A DNA stretch of 64,000 nucleotides from positions 3,658,001 to 3,722,000 of the forward strand of contig JAFFSR010000237.1 in NCBI GenBank assembly GCA_017163975.1. Reading direction: 5' to 3'. This stretch comes from Anastatus disparis. Taxonomy: Eukaryota; Arthropoda; Insecta; Hymenoptera; Eupelmidae. Every line of letters begins with the position of its first letter. Positions within the stretch are counted from its first letter, which is position 1. A model generated the notes under the pieces. It made no database searches. It was not told where the DNA came from and worked only from the letters and a program-made list of their open reading frames with translations. The position numbers were made by a program, and so were the translations under genes. Of this stretch, positions 25,928 to 37,700 are shown piece after piece.

Positions 25928-26052
25928 GTAAGTTGACCCTCGTTCTCATTATTTCAAAACAAAATTGACAAAGTTATAGCATACTAATTATTAAAATTTT
26001 CAATTTTTTGTAACAAAATGTATTAACTTTTAACAAAAATCAGTTACAAGGT

Positions 26053-26182
26053 AACGCAAAGTTTAATAATTATTATAGAAAGTTCGCTCGCAACTATTAC
26101 GTTGAATTATTAATTGAAATTGTAAATACAAAAGCTCACATACATACAGTTAATACAACGAAAATTATTAATAACTTTGCGT
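26053..26182. repeat. Inverted-repeat element, about 130 bases
   Basis: The left arm ACGCAAAGTTTAATAATT (from 26054) is the inverse of the right arm AATTATTAATAACTTTGCGT (to 26182), with one or two differences. The inner sequence also repeats AATTGAAATTGTAAATAC-like motifs. It resembles a small MITE remnant, but no target-site duplication was settled. Confidence 0.4.
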
Positions 26183-27996
26183 AATTGAAATTTGTAAATA
26201 CATTTGACAAATATCGAAATACGTCATTATCTTTACAAACGCAAACAGACGTTTTGATCAAATTTTAATGATAAAAAAAACATGCAAACACATACATATA
26301 CGTATATACATAACCTCCAAATAATCCAATAAAGTTTCGTTTAATCAACTAATGCGTAATAAAGTGATGAATTTATTATTTACGCTTGTAACCTGTCTTA
26401 AGCAATTACGGTTAAGAAATTTCAAAATTTTAATCCCAACACCCAACACCAATGCTCAAGCACGCTTTAAATTTTAAGAGTATTATAAAGAAATATCTAC
26501 TTTAACCCTTCATCATGAAGATGAATAGCGTGTTTTCTCTTTCTCCTACTTCACCCCTTTACTTTCTAAAATCTCATAAATACAAGCTTTGATAAACTCA
26601 AAATAAAAAAAATAAATGTACGCCCTACCTTAATGCTTGAATTAAACTCTCCTGGATTAAGCATTGATGTTCTATCAAAAGGAGAGAACTTGAAATATAT
26701 TAAAAAAATGAGAGTAAATACAAACAACAATGCGCGTTCTTGTTTTTTCGACAATTTGAAAATTCTTTTTCTGGAATATTTAATCTTTTAAAACAGTACA
26801 AAGTTCGCATTGACGTTTTATCGATAATTCTATTTTCTTTATTCAAATTTTTATGTTAAAACTTGTGACTCCGTGTAATAAATGTTTGAATGAAGCTGAA
26901 AATCTATATTTTATTAAAAATAGATTGGAGAAAATTCATCAGATTGGAAAAATAATTGCTCTAAAAATACGTTTCGACTTTGAAATTCTATATCAAATTT
27001 AAAATTTGAATCACTTCTAGATTTCAAAATAGTCTTAAGATTTTTTTAATTTTTTTTAATAAAAATAATAGATATAGGGTAAAAATCCATAAATTAACAT
27101 CCCCTTAAAAAGCTTCAATTAACCAACAATAATTCATCCTTAATTATCACAGAACTTTTATTCATAATGACACAATCCTTATCTTAAAGGTTTGATCGAC
27201 CCCCCAAAAATGTTGGAAAAAAAAATAAACGTACCTATCTTACATACCACTGCGTCTACCATAGTATCTCCAAAGTGTTAAATTCGTCACGACACAATAT
27301 AAATACAACTCCTTATACAGCAGTTATCCTGGAAAGATCGAATTTTTCATTTAAATTTACGAGCATAGCGTCAAACTCAAGCATAACGCACCATCGCTCA
27401 AGAGTGAGAGAACCAAAGAGAGTAAGAGAACTTGACGAAAGCATTCGGATCTAAGGGTTTATAAATAATTCATAAACTCCCGAGTTTGGCCTCTCTCTCT
27501 TTCTCTCATATACAAACTATATCGTTGCGGGCTGTTTACGCACGTATTATATACACATAGTTGCGTTATATGTATATACATAGACATTGAAAATACTTAG
27601 GGATACTGCCAAAACGTCTAAGGATGTATACCCGAGGCCCTTTAAACTCGTCAGTGTGTTTATATATCTTGGGAAGTTTAAGTCAAAACGAGTTGACTGG
27701 ACGTTGATGTACATATATATACACAAATATAGATGTATATATGTATTTTAAATGGATTTAAGGGAAATTTGAGACAGATTCAGATATCTCAACTCGATTA
27801 TACGGTTATGTTAATGTTTATGAGATTTATAAATGCAACGGGAGTTAATATAGACGAGCTCCATTGGAAGAAAAGAAAATTAAAGTTCAGTTAAGTTTTT
27901 TTGATGGCGAGGGAAGATGGGAAACGTTAGCGGAGATACTGATATTCGACGAGGAAGTTACTTTTACAGTTGCGGAGGACGAACGAGTTTTTAAGT

Positions 27997-28062
27997 TGAA
28001 ATTAGATCATAAGAGATTCATTTTGACTCTGAAATTAGATTAAATGAGATTTTGTTCGACTG
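27997..28062. repeat. Two-copy tandem duplication, period 33 bases
   Basis: Copies starting at 27997 and 28030 share TGAAATTAGAT at the start and a GAGATT segment in the middle. The period is a multiple of three and the unit lies at the end of a 64-codon open stretch (27849-28040). Confidence 0.65.
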
Positions 28063-30661
28063 CTCTGTAATTCAGTACAGGTGATTTAAAAATTTAAGTT
28101 TGATGCAATTTAAATGGCTCGAGTTAATGGGTGTTCTCGTTTAAATAAAATAAAATTAAAAAAAAATTTTTTTAAAACTTTGTCAATACATATTTAATTT
28201 TTGAATTAAAAAAGTTGAATATTTAGTAAAAATTGAAAATAGCCTTAGTCTAAAAACAAACTATTTATTGTTATATTAATGATTTTGCTCACCGATTAAT
28301 AATTTGATTAAAAAAATAATCTAAACTATTATAAAAATAGATGGATATTTTTTATTTTACAATACATTTAAAAACGCGTGTAATACAATATGTATCATAT
28401 TTTATATCATAAAATGCATATTTCTTAAAATATATTTCTCAAAGAAAAACTATACCACTACTCTAAACGATCTTAAAAATTATAAAGTCTATCAAAACCT
28501 TGATGCTAAATTTTTCATATAAAATTAAAATCATATAATATTAAAACCCAGTAATAGTATATAAATTGGTGACAAAAAGAGCAAAAATAGATCGACACAT
28601 TCGATTCCTACATTGGTTATATTCAGGTCGTAAATCTGTCCCAGACAAACCATAAAAAATTCTTATAAAACTTCAACTTGAACGTATAAGCTTTATAGCG
28701 TTTGAGCAAAAAAAAAGAAAATAACAGTAAAAGTTGTAAAAAAAAAAAAAATAAAATAAGCAGGACTTTTACGAATCTATATATATATATAAGAAGATTT
28801 TAAAACTTATTTAGAACATAAAAAAAAATTTCTACAATTGTTAGAAAAAGTTTCATCTCGATAAATTTATTTTTCCAATAAAAAAAAGGATATCCCTCTT
28901 ATATTACTTTCGATTTTTATATGACATATTAATATTTAATTTAAACATTTTCGTATTTACGACTAAAAAATCTCAATTATTTAATCTTTTAAATAAGAGA
29001 TATCTTCATTGTGCGCAAAAAAAATATAAAAAGCAGAGAATAATTCGAAAGCTATTCTAATAACGATCAGCAGTGTTATTTAAGCTCTAGCCCATAAACT
29101 CTTATTAAATATCGTCGAAAAATTAAAAGTCTCAGCACAGCCTCTAATTGCGTAAGAATTCGTCTTCATTCAAACCCTCTTCTATCCCCTTTTTTCAACA
29201 ATTTTCTAAAAAAAAAAAAAAAGAAATAACCTTTAACGATCTCTTCCGCACCTTCTTACAAGGGAGGGTTGTCTAACGAATCGCAACTACGCGCGTTATT
29301 TTTTTTATGAAAAAAAAAGAAAAATATTAAGAAAGAAGAACGTCAAAAAAAGAAGGAAAATAAAAGTAGAAGCTTGAGTAAAAGTCGTTGTCCAGCTGGC
29401 GACGTAAAGTCGGCGCGCCATGGAAACCAGGAGAGAGAAAATGCGTTCGATACTTCCATAGCGTATAGTGTCTGTTATAAAGTGAAAAGAGATGGAAAGT
29501 GAAAGAGAGAGAATAAGAGAAGATGAAATTTCGACTTCGTGCTGTGGCTGCTAAACGACATGTCAACATCCAACAGAAGGGTGAATCTTTCTTCCTTTCT
29601 TTGAAATTATTATTTTTTATTTTTACATACATATACCAAATGGTTTTTTTTTATATTTTTCCTTTTGTAGATTGAATTTTTATTTTTTTAATGATATTTC
29701 CGTCTTTTTACGTTGTTTGATGGATAAAAAAGAAATGAATTTGGTTATTTTTATATTTTATTTAAGAAAATATTTGACAAGGTTACTTGAAAGATGTGTA
29801 ACGTAATGGGTATAATATATAGAAATTTATGCATTAAAGTAACCTTTACGTCAAGCCGTAAAGAAAATAGGAATTGGATTTAAAGAAGAATATTTAAATT
29901 TTCTACCCTTGTTTTGTAAGATGAAAGTTTGAATAATATGCTTTTAGATTTCATTCATGTTTTTACATGGTAAATAATGTTTACTTTTATATATCATGCG
30001 TAAAAAAAAAATTTTCGTTTTTTAAGAAAAAATGTATTTTTGCATGGCATTTTCAGTACAGAGCAGTGTGTTATAAGATAATTATAGCATTAATGACGCC
30101 GCACTTGTAGCTTTGTCATTTAAAAGAGAACGTGTAATTTACATTTTTTCCTGAAAACTTCCTTACCACTTAATTTTTTACTGTTGTTAACAGTTATACA
30201 CTTAATATGTAATTTTTTTCAAAACTCACATATTCATCGTAGCTTTCGAATCTTAACAAAGCTTCATTTTACAAGTCACTTTACAAAAGTTTAATCGACC
30301 ATACACTTTTCATAATTTAACAGTATATTTGTGGATAATTAATTATAATAAAGGAACAATGGTAAAATTTCATAATATCCAAATATAAGTACTGTACAAT
30401 GCTTTATCTTACGTAAAATAAATCCTCATCTTGATAAAGTACAAAACAGCCTTAAGGCAAAGTGAGAGTCGGCTTTTGTAATCCAAAACCAAGAGAACAA
30501 CAGCTAAAACACGAAAGTTTACTTGTAAATTACAAAGTATTTATTAATAATATTAACGGATATTGTAAAGTTTCTTAATTAAACATTATTCTTTTATTAA
30601 AATAAAAAAAGACTTTATTTAATTAATAAAAAAGTTTCATCAATATGTATTATGAACTATA

Positions 30662-30891
30662 CATAGAAAGAATTTATATGAGAAAAATTATTGTATTTCA
30701 AGTTAACTGTGAAAAAATCTTGATATTTATAAAAATTGTTATATATACATGAGAATTATTTATAGAAAAAAGGTTAATTTTTATGTATTTATAAATTTTT
30801 ACCATGTATACAGTAATTTGAATACTAAATCAAGCCTATCCCATGTTTTAAATAAAATATAAAAATTTTACCCATATCATTTCTCTCCATG
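30662..30891 (+). mobile_element. MITE, copy 2 (diverged)
   Basis: It aligns with the element at 20845 along its length. The start CATAGAAAGAATTTATATG corresponds to the first copy's CACGGAGAGAAATTCTATAG. An internal ACCATGTATAYAGTAATTT segment is shared, and the end ATTTCTCTCCATG corresponds to ATTTCTCTCCGTG. Both copies have the same orientation. Only the left flank keeps TA. The divergence between copies implies old insertions. Confidence 0.7.
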
Positions 30892-33800
30892 CAAAATAAA
30901 ATTTCATAATTTTATTAAAATAACAAAAAATAATTAAAAATGTTCCTAACCACACTAATGTCTCTTTGGCAAACAGTATCAATATCTAGTATGAACAATT
31001 AGAAAATACAGTACATAATGTCAACATCGATAAATGAATTGTTTTGGTAATAGATATTAATGATGATATTGTTATATTCATACGCCATACACAATTTCTA
31101 TATTTGGGTATCCGATGTTTATCCATCAATTAATACTATTATATTAACTTAGAAAAATATACCCTAACATATAACAATACGTAATAATTTATTTATATGC
31201 CTTAATTCCTCATGTTCATACATTCGATTGATTACATTTTATCACTTTTGTATTACGCCCAATATATTTCTTCCAAAAATGTATCTCGTTTCTTTTCTCT
31301 TATGATCTTCATCTATGATTGTCAAAGCAAGAAAAATATAGCCCTACATGCTCGACAAGCATATAAACGTACCTTTCAAAAGAGAGAGATAAAAAGAAAA
31401 AAGGAAAATCCCTTTTTCAATCACATTTCATATACCTTATTTTATTTTTTGCAAAGAATCTATTGAAATGAGGGCGAAAATCAAATGTCAGATATTTTTC
31501 CTCGATGTCAATGTAATAACGTGCGCGTATATATGCAAGAACATCAATGGCAATTCTTGACGCTAATCCAGATTATCCTACTCTCTTACCTTTTTTCTTT
31601 TTCTCTCTCTTTTTTTATTATATTATTGCTCAATATTGAAAAGATTGCAATAATCCATTGATGAATAATCGACATTTTATCAATGCATATTTATTCTTTT
31701 GTGAAAGAAAAAAAAAACTTATCTAATTTCGTTTCTCTTGTATCATTAAATCACGATGATCGTCGATGTGTAAACGTTTTTAAGGTTACATTAATGCAAT
31801 TTTTAACGCTTTGTTATATTAATCAAGATAATGGCATCTGTAATAAAGCCTAATTGGAGCAGTGAAGAGTAACTTTTCGTGAAGCATTGCACATATATAG
31901 CACCCTCTTTCCCCTTACGTATATACACTCGAGAAAAGGGAAAAGAGAGAGAGAAAGGAAAAAAAGGAAGTTCGTAGCAAATGATCTTTCTCGCAGGCTA
32001 GGATTTATTATCACGTTTAGTTTTCTTTTTTCTTTCTTTTCCTTTTTCCTTTTTTTTTTTTGCTGTCTGTAGTCGTACAAAATTTTCTCGCGTTGCGGTT
32101 TTCTCTCATCATTTTTCCTTTTTATTTCCGTTTTCCTCTTTGCTTTTCCTCTGCTTGCTCTTCCACTTGATAATTCCTTCTTCTTTCTTTTAGTTTTTTT
32201 TCTTTATTATTACTACTAGCCTTGTGTTTTTATGCTAGACAACCGACTATATCTCGAAGTCAATTCATGTTCTCTTCTTCCTTTATGCTTTTATTATATT
32301 TTTATATATTTTTGCTTTTATTTTTAGTAAAAGAGATGCCAGTACCATGCCTAATTACTGTCAGCTCATCGATCGATCGCTATTTTTTTTCTCCATAGAA
32401 ATCGAAAGTGAAATAAGGGAGACGAGGAATTAAAGTAAAAGAGGGCTCGGTCAGTAGAAAATGTCCATCAAAGCGATGTTTTTTTTTCTTTTTTTTTTAG
32501 TTGTTAAAAGAATATTTTTGTTCAGATTTTTATTTCATTTTTTATTTGAAATAACTTACATTATTTATTGATCTCTTTCAAACCCAATTATTACATTACA
32601 ATGTGCATTTAAAATTTTAGATTTTTAATAATTTTCAATTTCAAAATGCGATTCCAAGTCATTACAAATCTAATGTAGACATTGGAAAAACTTGAAAAGA
32701 GAAAGAATTAAATTTTTTTATTACAAAATTGATTTAAAAGATTTAAACAAAGAAAGAATGAATCATGAAAATTTCTCTTTTTTATTTAAAAAATATTTTC
32801 GTACTATTGAGCTGTTTTAACCCTCTTTCATTTCGTAACTAATAATAAAACAAGCGTAGTACATAGTTTTAATGATACACGTATATGTGTAACTGTTTTG
32901 TATAAAGTCCGTAGCTATATCCTCCTTAATTATCATTTGAATAATGTAAAGACTTTGACGCCCATTTAAGTAGCTAATTTGAAGTTTCTTTCTTTTTTTT
33001 TTGTAATAACATTAATCAATGAACTTGAGAATATAGAGCTTATTTCGTTTCATCACAGTGTCAAGATATACACAAATTTTAAGGACGAAAAAAAAATTTG
33101 TTAATATTTTATTACATTTTTGTAAAAAATTTTACATACAAAGTGGTATTATAAAGAGTTTTGCATTTTATTTAAAATATTTTTAAAAGAAATATAAGCA
33201 AAAGCTGCATGTTGAAAAAATGTTATATTATATTCAAATTTATTCAAAATGTTATGCAATTTTATTTTTACATGGAAAACCTGATGTTATTTTTTTAATA
33301 TTCTCTAATTAGTGTTAAAATGTAGAAAACAACGCTAAATTATTTAAAAATGTAAATTATTTAAATTTTTCTAAAGCTTGGAATCCTACAGTAATATAAA
33401 AGTTAATTTCGTAAATCATTCGAAAGACCGGAATCGCCATAAGTGAAATGAAGGTTATTGGCATATAATTTTGAATTTCATATCCGGTGTCCATAGTATA
33501 ATGTGAAGTATAGAAAAAGTGTTTTTAGATAAAATTAACTATTTTATTATTATGCAGATTAGTTTTTTCTCTTATATAATTTATATAAAATGTAATTTGA
33601 ATGTTGCAACTTTAATGTGTTCTCACGGGTAGTTTATGGAAAATCTAATTTAATAATAGTTGATTAAAAATTGATAAGGCGTATTGTTGTAATCATTCAA
33701 AATGTGCATTTTATGCTATATACTTTAATAAATTAATCTTTTTAGAAAATTTTTTGAAAATTATTTTTCTCACAGATTTAAACAACAATTTCATAGTGCA

Positions 33801-34307
33801 TAAATATTAGGAAAAAAATGAGATTTAAATTATCTAATAATCCATAAAATTTTTTAAAGTTTTAATCGATTTTTGAAAAAACTAATAACATTCATTGAAT
33901 ACCATCAAAATTTCATTTAGAATCATAACAGTAAAGCTACTCGTAATTCATCTCTTATATCAAAATAATAAGTAGCTTTTATATTAACTACGAGTATTGC
34001 CCCTCGGAAAATAATAGCGTGCTCGAAAATTATAGGTTTATTCCCTTTTATTATCTTACAATGAACGAATACATATATATATACCAAAAACAATGTATTC
34101 ATAAACAAGTCGACTCCGTCGCATACTTTAGCCGTGATTTTAAAATCCTCCTATGAAAATCAACGAATCAGTGGAATCATCCAATAAAATCGTGCGATTT
34201 TGAATTAGCGTTCGACGTAATACGTTAAATGTCATTTATACCATTGTATCTTCCTTAATGTATGTATACACGTATGAAAGTTTAGGTGGCGTTTCAATTT
34301 TTACAGG
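30892..34307. other. Gene-free stretch upstream of SNMP1
   Basis: AT-rich DNA with a pyrimidine-rich island at about 31,560-32,240. No gene or RNA recognised. Confidence 0.6.
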
Positions 34308-34334
34308 GTCGTCGTCGTCGTCGTAGTCGTCGTT
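34308..34334. repeat. GTC/GTA trinucleotide repeat upstream of SNMP1
   Basis: About nine GTC-type units with one GTA interruption, some 100 bases upstream of the predicted SNMP1 start site. It is a length-variable repeat candidate in a promoter-proximal position. Confidence 0.8.
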
Positions 34335-34432
34335 GTTACTTTAACAAAAGTCGTTAATGCGCAAAGACGTCTATTATAACATAACGTCTCACGCGATCGT
34401 GCGCCGATCGTCTTTTTAACTTTACGTATATA

Positions 34433-34466
34433 TCAGTCTTGAGTCACTGGTCACTTTGGATTGTCA
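34433..34466 (+). promoter_or_regulatory. Predicted SNMP1 core promoter (initiator and DPE-like)
   Basis: TCAGTC at 34433-34438 is a full initiator match with A+1 at 34435. At +28 to +32 (34462-34466) the sequence TGTCA matches four of five DPE positions, and +24 is G. A TATATAT run sits at about -8 to -1, which is the wrong place for a TATA box. This gives an unspliced leader of 330 bases before the SNMP1 ATG. Confidence 0.45.
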
Positions 34467-34544
34467 AAGTTGAAGAACAAGGAAATTGAATCTTGAGAAT
34501 AGAATTGGATTTTTTTATAATTTTGTTAATTAACGACTAATAGA

Positions 34545-34579
34545 ATGCTAATTATTTTTAATTTGAGACGCTAATGTAG
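34545..34579 (+). promoter_or_regulatory. Two short upstream ORFs in the SNMP1 leader
   Basis: The only ATGs between the predicted start site and the SNMP1 start codon are here. The first opens nine codons and stops at TAA (34572-34574). That stop overlaps the next ATG (34574-34576) as TAATG, and the second ATG is followed immediately by TAG, giving a start-stop element. Such arrangements can hold back translation of the main frame. The site exists only if this leader is transcribed and unspliced. Confidence 0.4.
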
Positions 34580-34764
34580 TTAAAGGACCTGAAGAAAAAT
34601 TTTTTAAATATTTTGGTCTTTTAAACAAAATAGAAACGAAGAAAGTTACTACTGGACTCGACGGAGTCCTTTCGAACATACGCGGCTATCTTCGTAAATC
34701 TGTTAAGTTTCAACAGATCGTTGAATTTTTAAACGATACTTTAGAAGGAGCAAAAAGTTTTAAG

Positions 34765-37700
34765 ATGCAGCGTATGATGAAAATTGGTATCGGAGGGGTG
34801 TCTTTATTTGTATTTGGTGTTCTGTTTGGCTGGGTATTGTTTCCCGCGCTTCTCAAGTCGCAAGTTCATAAGGTAAGTGCATTTATGTTTGCTTGAATTT
34901 ATTAGCTTAGGATTATAGATTTGATATTCATTCATTTATTAATGTTCCGATCGATCATTTTTTATAAAATGACCTTTTGTATATTATAATAAGTAGAATG
35001 ACTAATAGAATTCTATTATATCCATTTTATCACTATCAATTTCAAATATGATTAAGATACTGGCGTTTGCGCTTCAATGCTTCGTTTTAAACAATTTTTT
35101 TTATAAACATTTTATTATATTAATAGAAATATTAGAAAAAAAGACAATAACACGTTGAATGACCAGTATATTTCGTTAAATTTAAAATTTAATAGAAAAC
35201 AATTTTGTTGATCCATGGTTCATTAATTCAATGATCATTTAATGTTATTTTTGCACATGATTCTATTTCTGTTCTGCGCAAAATAATCAAACAAATAACT
35301 GTAATCAAGATATCATTAATTTTTTTTGCAAGACAATTACTCTGTAAATTGTATGTATTAAGACTACGTTTTTTAATAATAATTTGTTCATTATCTGTAA
35401 TTAAACGCGGGATAATTATTATAAAAAAAATTTATTAATTTGATCGCAAATAATCTTTTCATGTTTCTAAGTATTCAACGAGTTTATTTAAACCGAATAA
35501 GTAAATTTAATTTATTAATATTTGAATATTTAAAGGATAAGAAAATCGTTAATATCGGTGATATGATATTTTAAAATATTATAAAGACACTTGTATGTAA
35601 TTTTATTTAATTCAAACTTTGATTCATAATAAAAAAAGTATTTAAAACTTATTTTTTAAATTTAAAGAAATAAGTTATAAAGATACTTTAGATGTATCAT
35701 ATCTACATTTTTATATACGCTTAATATGAAAATTAAAAGAGTTTCTTGTGAATAAACAATTAATTATAGTTTTATAATATTAATGATAATTTTGTTTAAC
35801 TTTTAATATTACTACACTTAAAATATTGTATAAATACATTATCCATTATTACATTTAAACATTGTCTTATATACTTAATTTACAAGGAAAGTTTCCAGCA
35901 TAAAGTATAAAATAATTTTACTTTTACACTTAGTTTCTATATCGACTATAAGTGTATGAGAATTGATTCTTTTCTTTCTTTTTTTTCTTTCTCACCGAAG
36001 GCAAAGGTGTCGAAGCTTTGACGCTTTTGTAAGCGACGAAACAAAGTCTATAGAGCTTAATTCTCTATGCAATTCTCCTCCATTGCCATTGTCACCTAAT
36101 ATGATATTCCCTTGAACTTTTGTTAGAAAGTTGCACTTCAGTTGAAACTATTAGTACTTGTGTTAAAAAATAAAGAAGAGGAAAATTGAATTTTGCTCAA
36201 TTAGTTACTTTTTACGTTTATTCATATTAATTATTTTTTAAAATTAGCTATGCTAAATGTAAAAATTTTGTTTATTATGAAATTAACATTCATTTTAATT
36301 ATCTTTTTTTTAAATTTCTTTTGTTCAAAATATTTCATACAATTTTTTTTTCTGTACAGAGAGTATATTTAGGTTTGCATAACAGTATACATGACTTAAA
36401 ATTATTATTTTTACTCGAATCAAAAAAAATTTCATTGTTACAAAAAACCCAATGTATTTAAAGAGACTTGCAATTATATGTGAATTAATAAAAAAATTTC
36501 GAAGTATCGTGATTTGAAATTTATTTTTCGAAATACATGTAAAAAGCGACGATTCACGATAGCTATTATAATTAATGTATACGATGTATCACAATTGCTT
36601 GTTTGGGATATTTTAGCGCGACCTTGTCAATTGTTACCTTGGAGTACAAAGCATTAGGCTTGTTAATCACAATAATATAAAGATCAAAGAATTTTTTTTT
36701 TGTTTTTATATAAATATTAAAATATTTTTTTGTTATTTTCTTGGTGATTTAAGTTATATTAAATTAGATATGTGTTTAGTTTAGTTTCATATTACTGTTT
36801 ATATAATAGATTAGAACAATAAAATCTTAATTCATTTTTTAGCAAATAGCATTGACACCAGGATCGGATATGCGAGCAATGTGGAGTAAATTTCCATTTG
36901 CTCTTGAGTTTCGAATTTACTTGTTCAACGTTACAAATGCAGATGAAATAAAAGCTGGCGCTAAACCGATCCTTCGTGAAGTTGGACCTTATTACTTCGA
37001 GTAAGCTAACTATAATATCTTTTTTTATAATTTTTCAAAATACAATAGAAATCTGTCTTCTAAAATAAAATTAAAAAACACTTAATTTTAAAAAATTCTA
37101 ATATTTTATCTTTATGTTCTTAATTTTAATATGAGATCTTCAGTGGCTCAGTCGGTAGAGCGGTGGACTCGCAACCCGAGGGCCCGAGTTCGAATCCCGG
37201 TCTTGGCCGATTTATACAAGCACCACTGTGCGTTACATGTGCTTTGTTCAAACACGCACTGAAAATCTCCGTCGCTAATTAGCATCGTAATGCTAAAATA
37301 AATATAGCGACGTTAAATAAAATTTAAAAAATTCAGTTTAAAGCTAAGATTGGATTAAAAATTTTAATTAAAAAAAAAGATTAATCATAATTTTGCTACT
37401 TTCAGAGAATGGCAAGAAAAGGTTGACTTACGAGATCACGAAGAGGACGATACTGTAGATTACTTTATAAAAAATAAATATATTTTTAATCCAGAACTGA
37501 GCGGTGAAGGACTTACAGGAGAGGAAGAACTTGTATTACCTCATGTATTTATATTAGCAATGGTTATGGCAACTGTAAGGGAAAAACCCACAATGGTTCC
37601 TGTCGTTAGTAAGTATAAATCATAAAAAATTTTTTCTTATTTTTTTATTTTTAAAATTTCACTTTACAACAATTTTTATTATTTGTCAACAGATAAGGCT

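Larger units (their letters stand above)
21726..30661. other. Gene-free stretch
   Basis: No complete gene recognised. It contains a 44-base duplication (24023), an exon candidate at 25743, an inverted repeat at 26053 and a 33-base duplication (27997). The rest is AT-rich DNA alternating with GA/CT and TATA/CACA islands (about 23,000-23,560, 24,560-25,220, 27,240-27,750 and 29,320-29,530). Confidence 0.55.

Noticed and set aside
37137..37210. tRNA-like sequence with A and B boxes in SNMP1 intron 2
   Set aside because: The anticodon and acceptor stems do not pair, and the same head is joined to a shared non-tRNA body in two other places, so it is a SINE head, not a tRNA gene.
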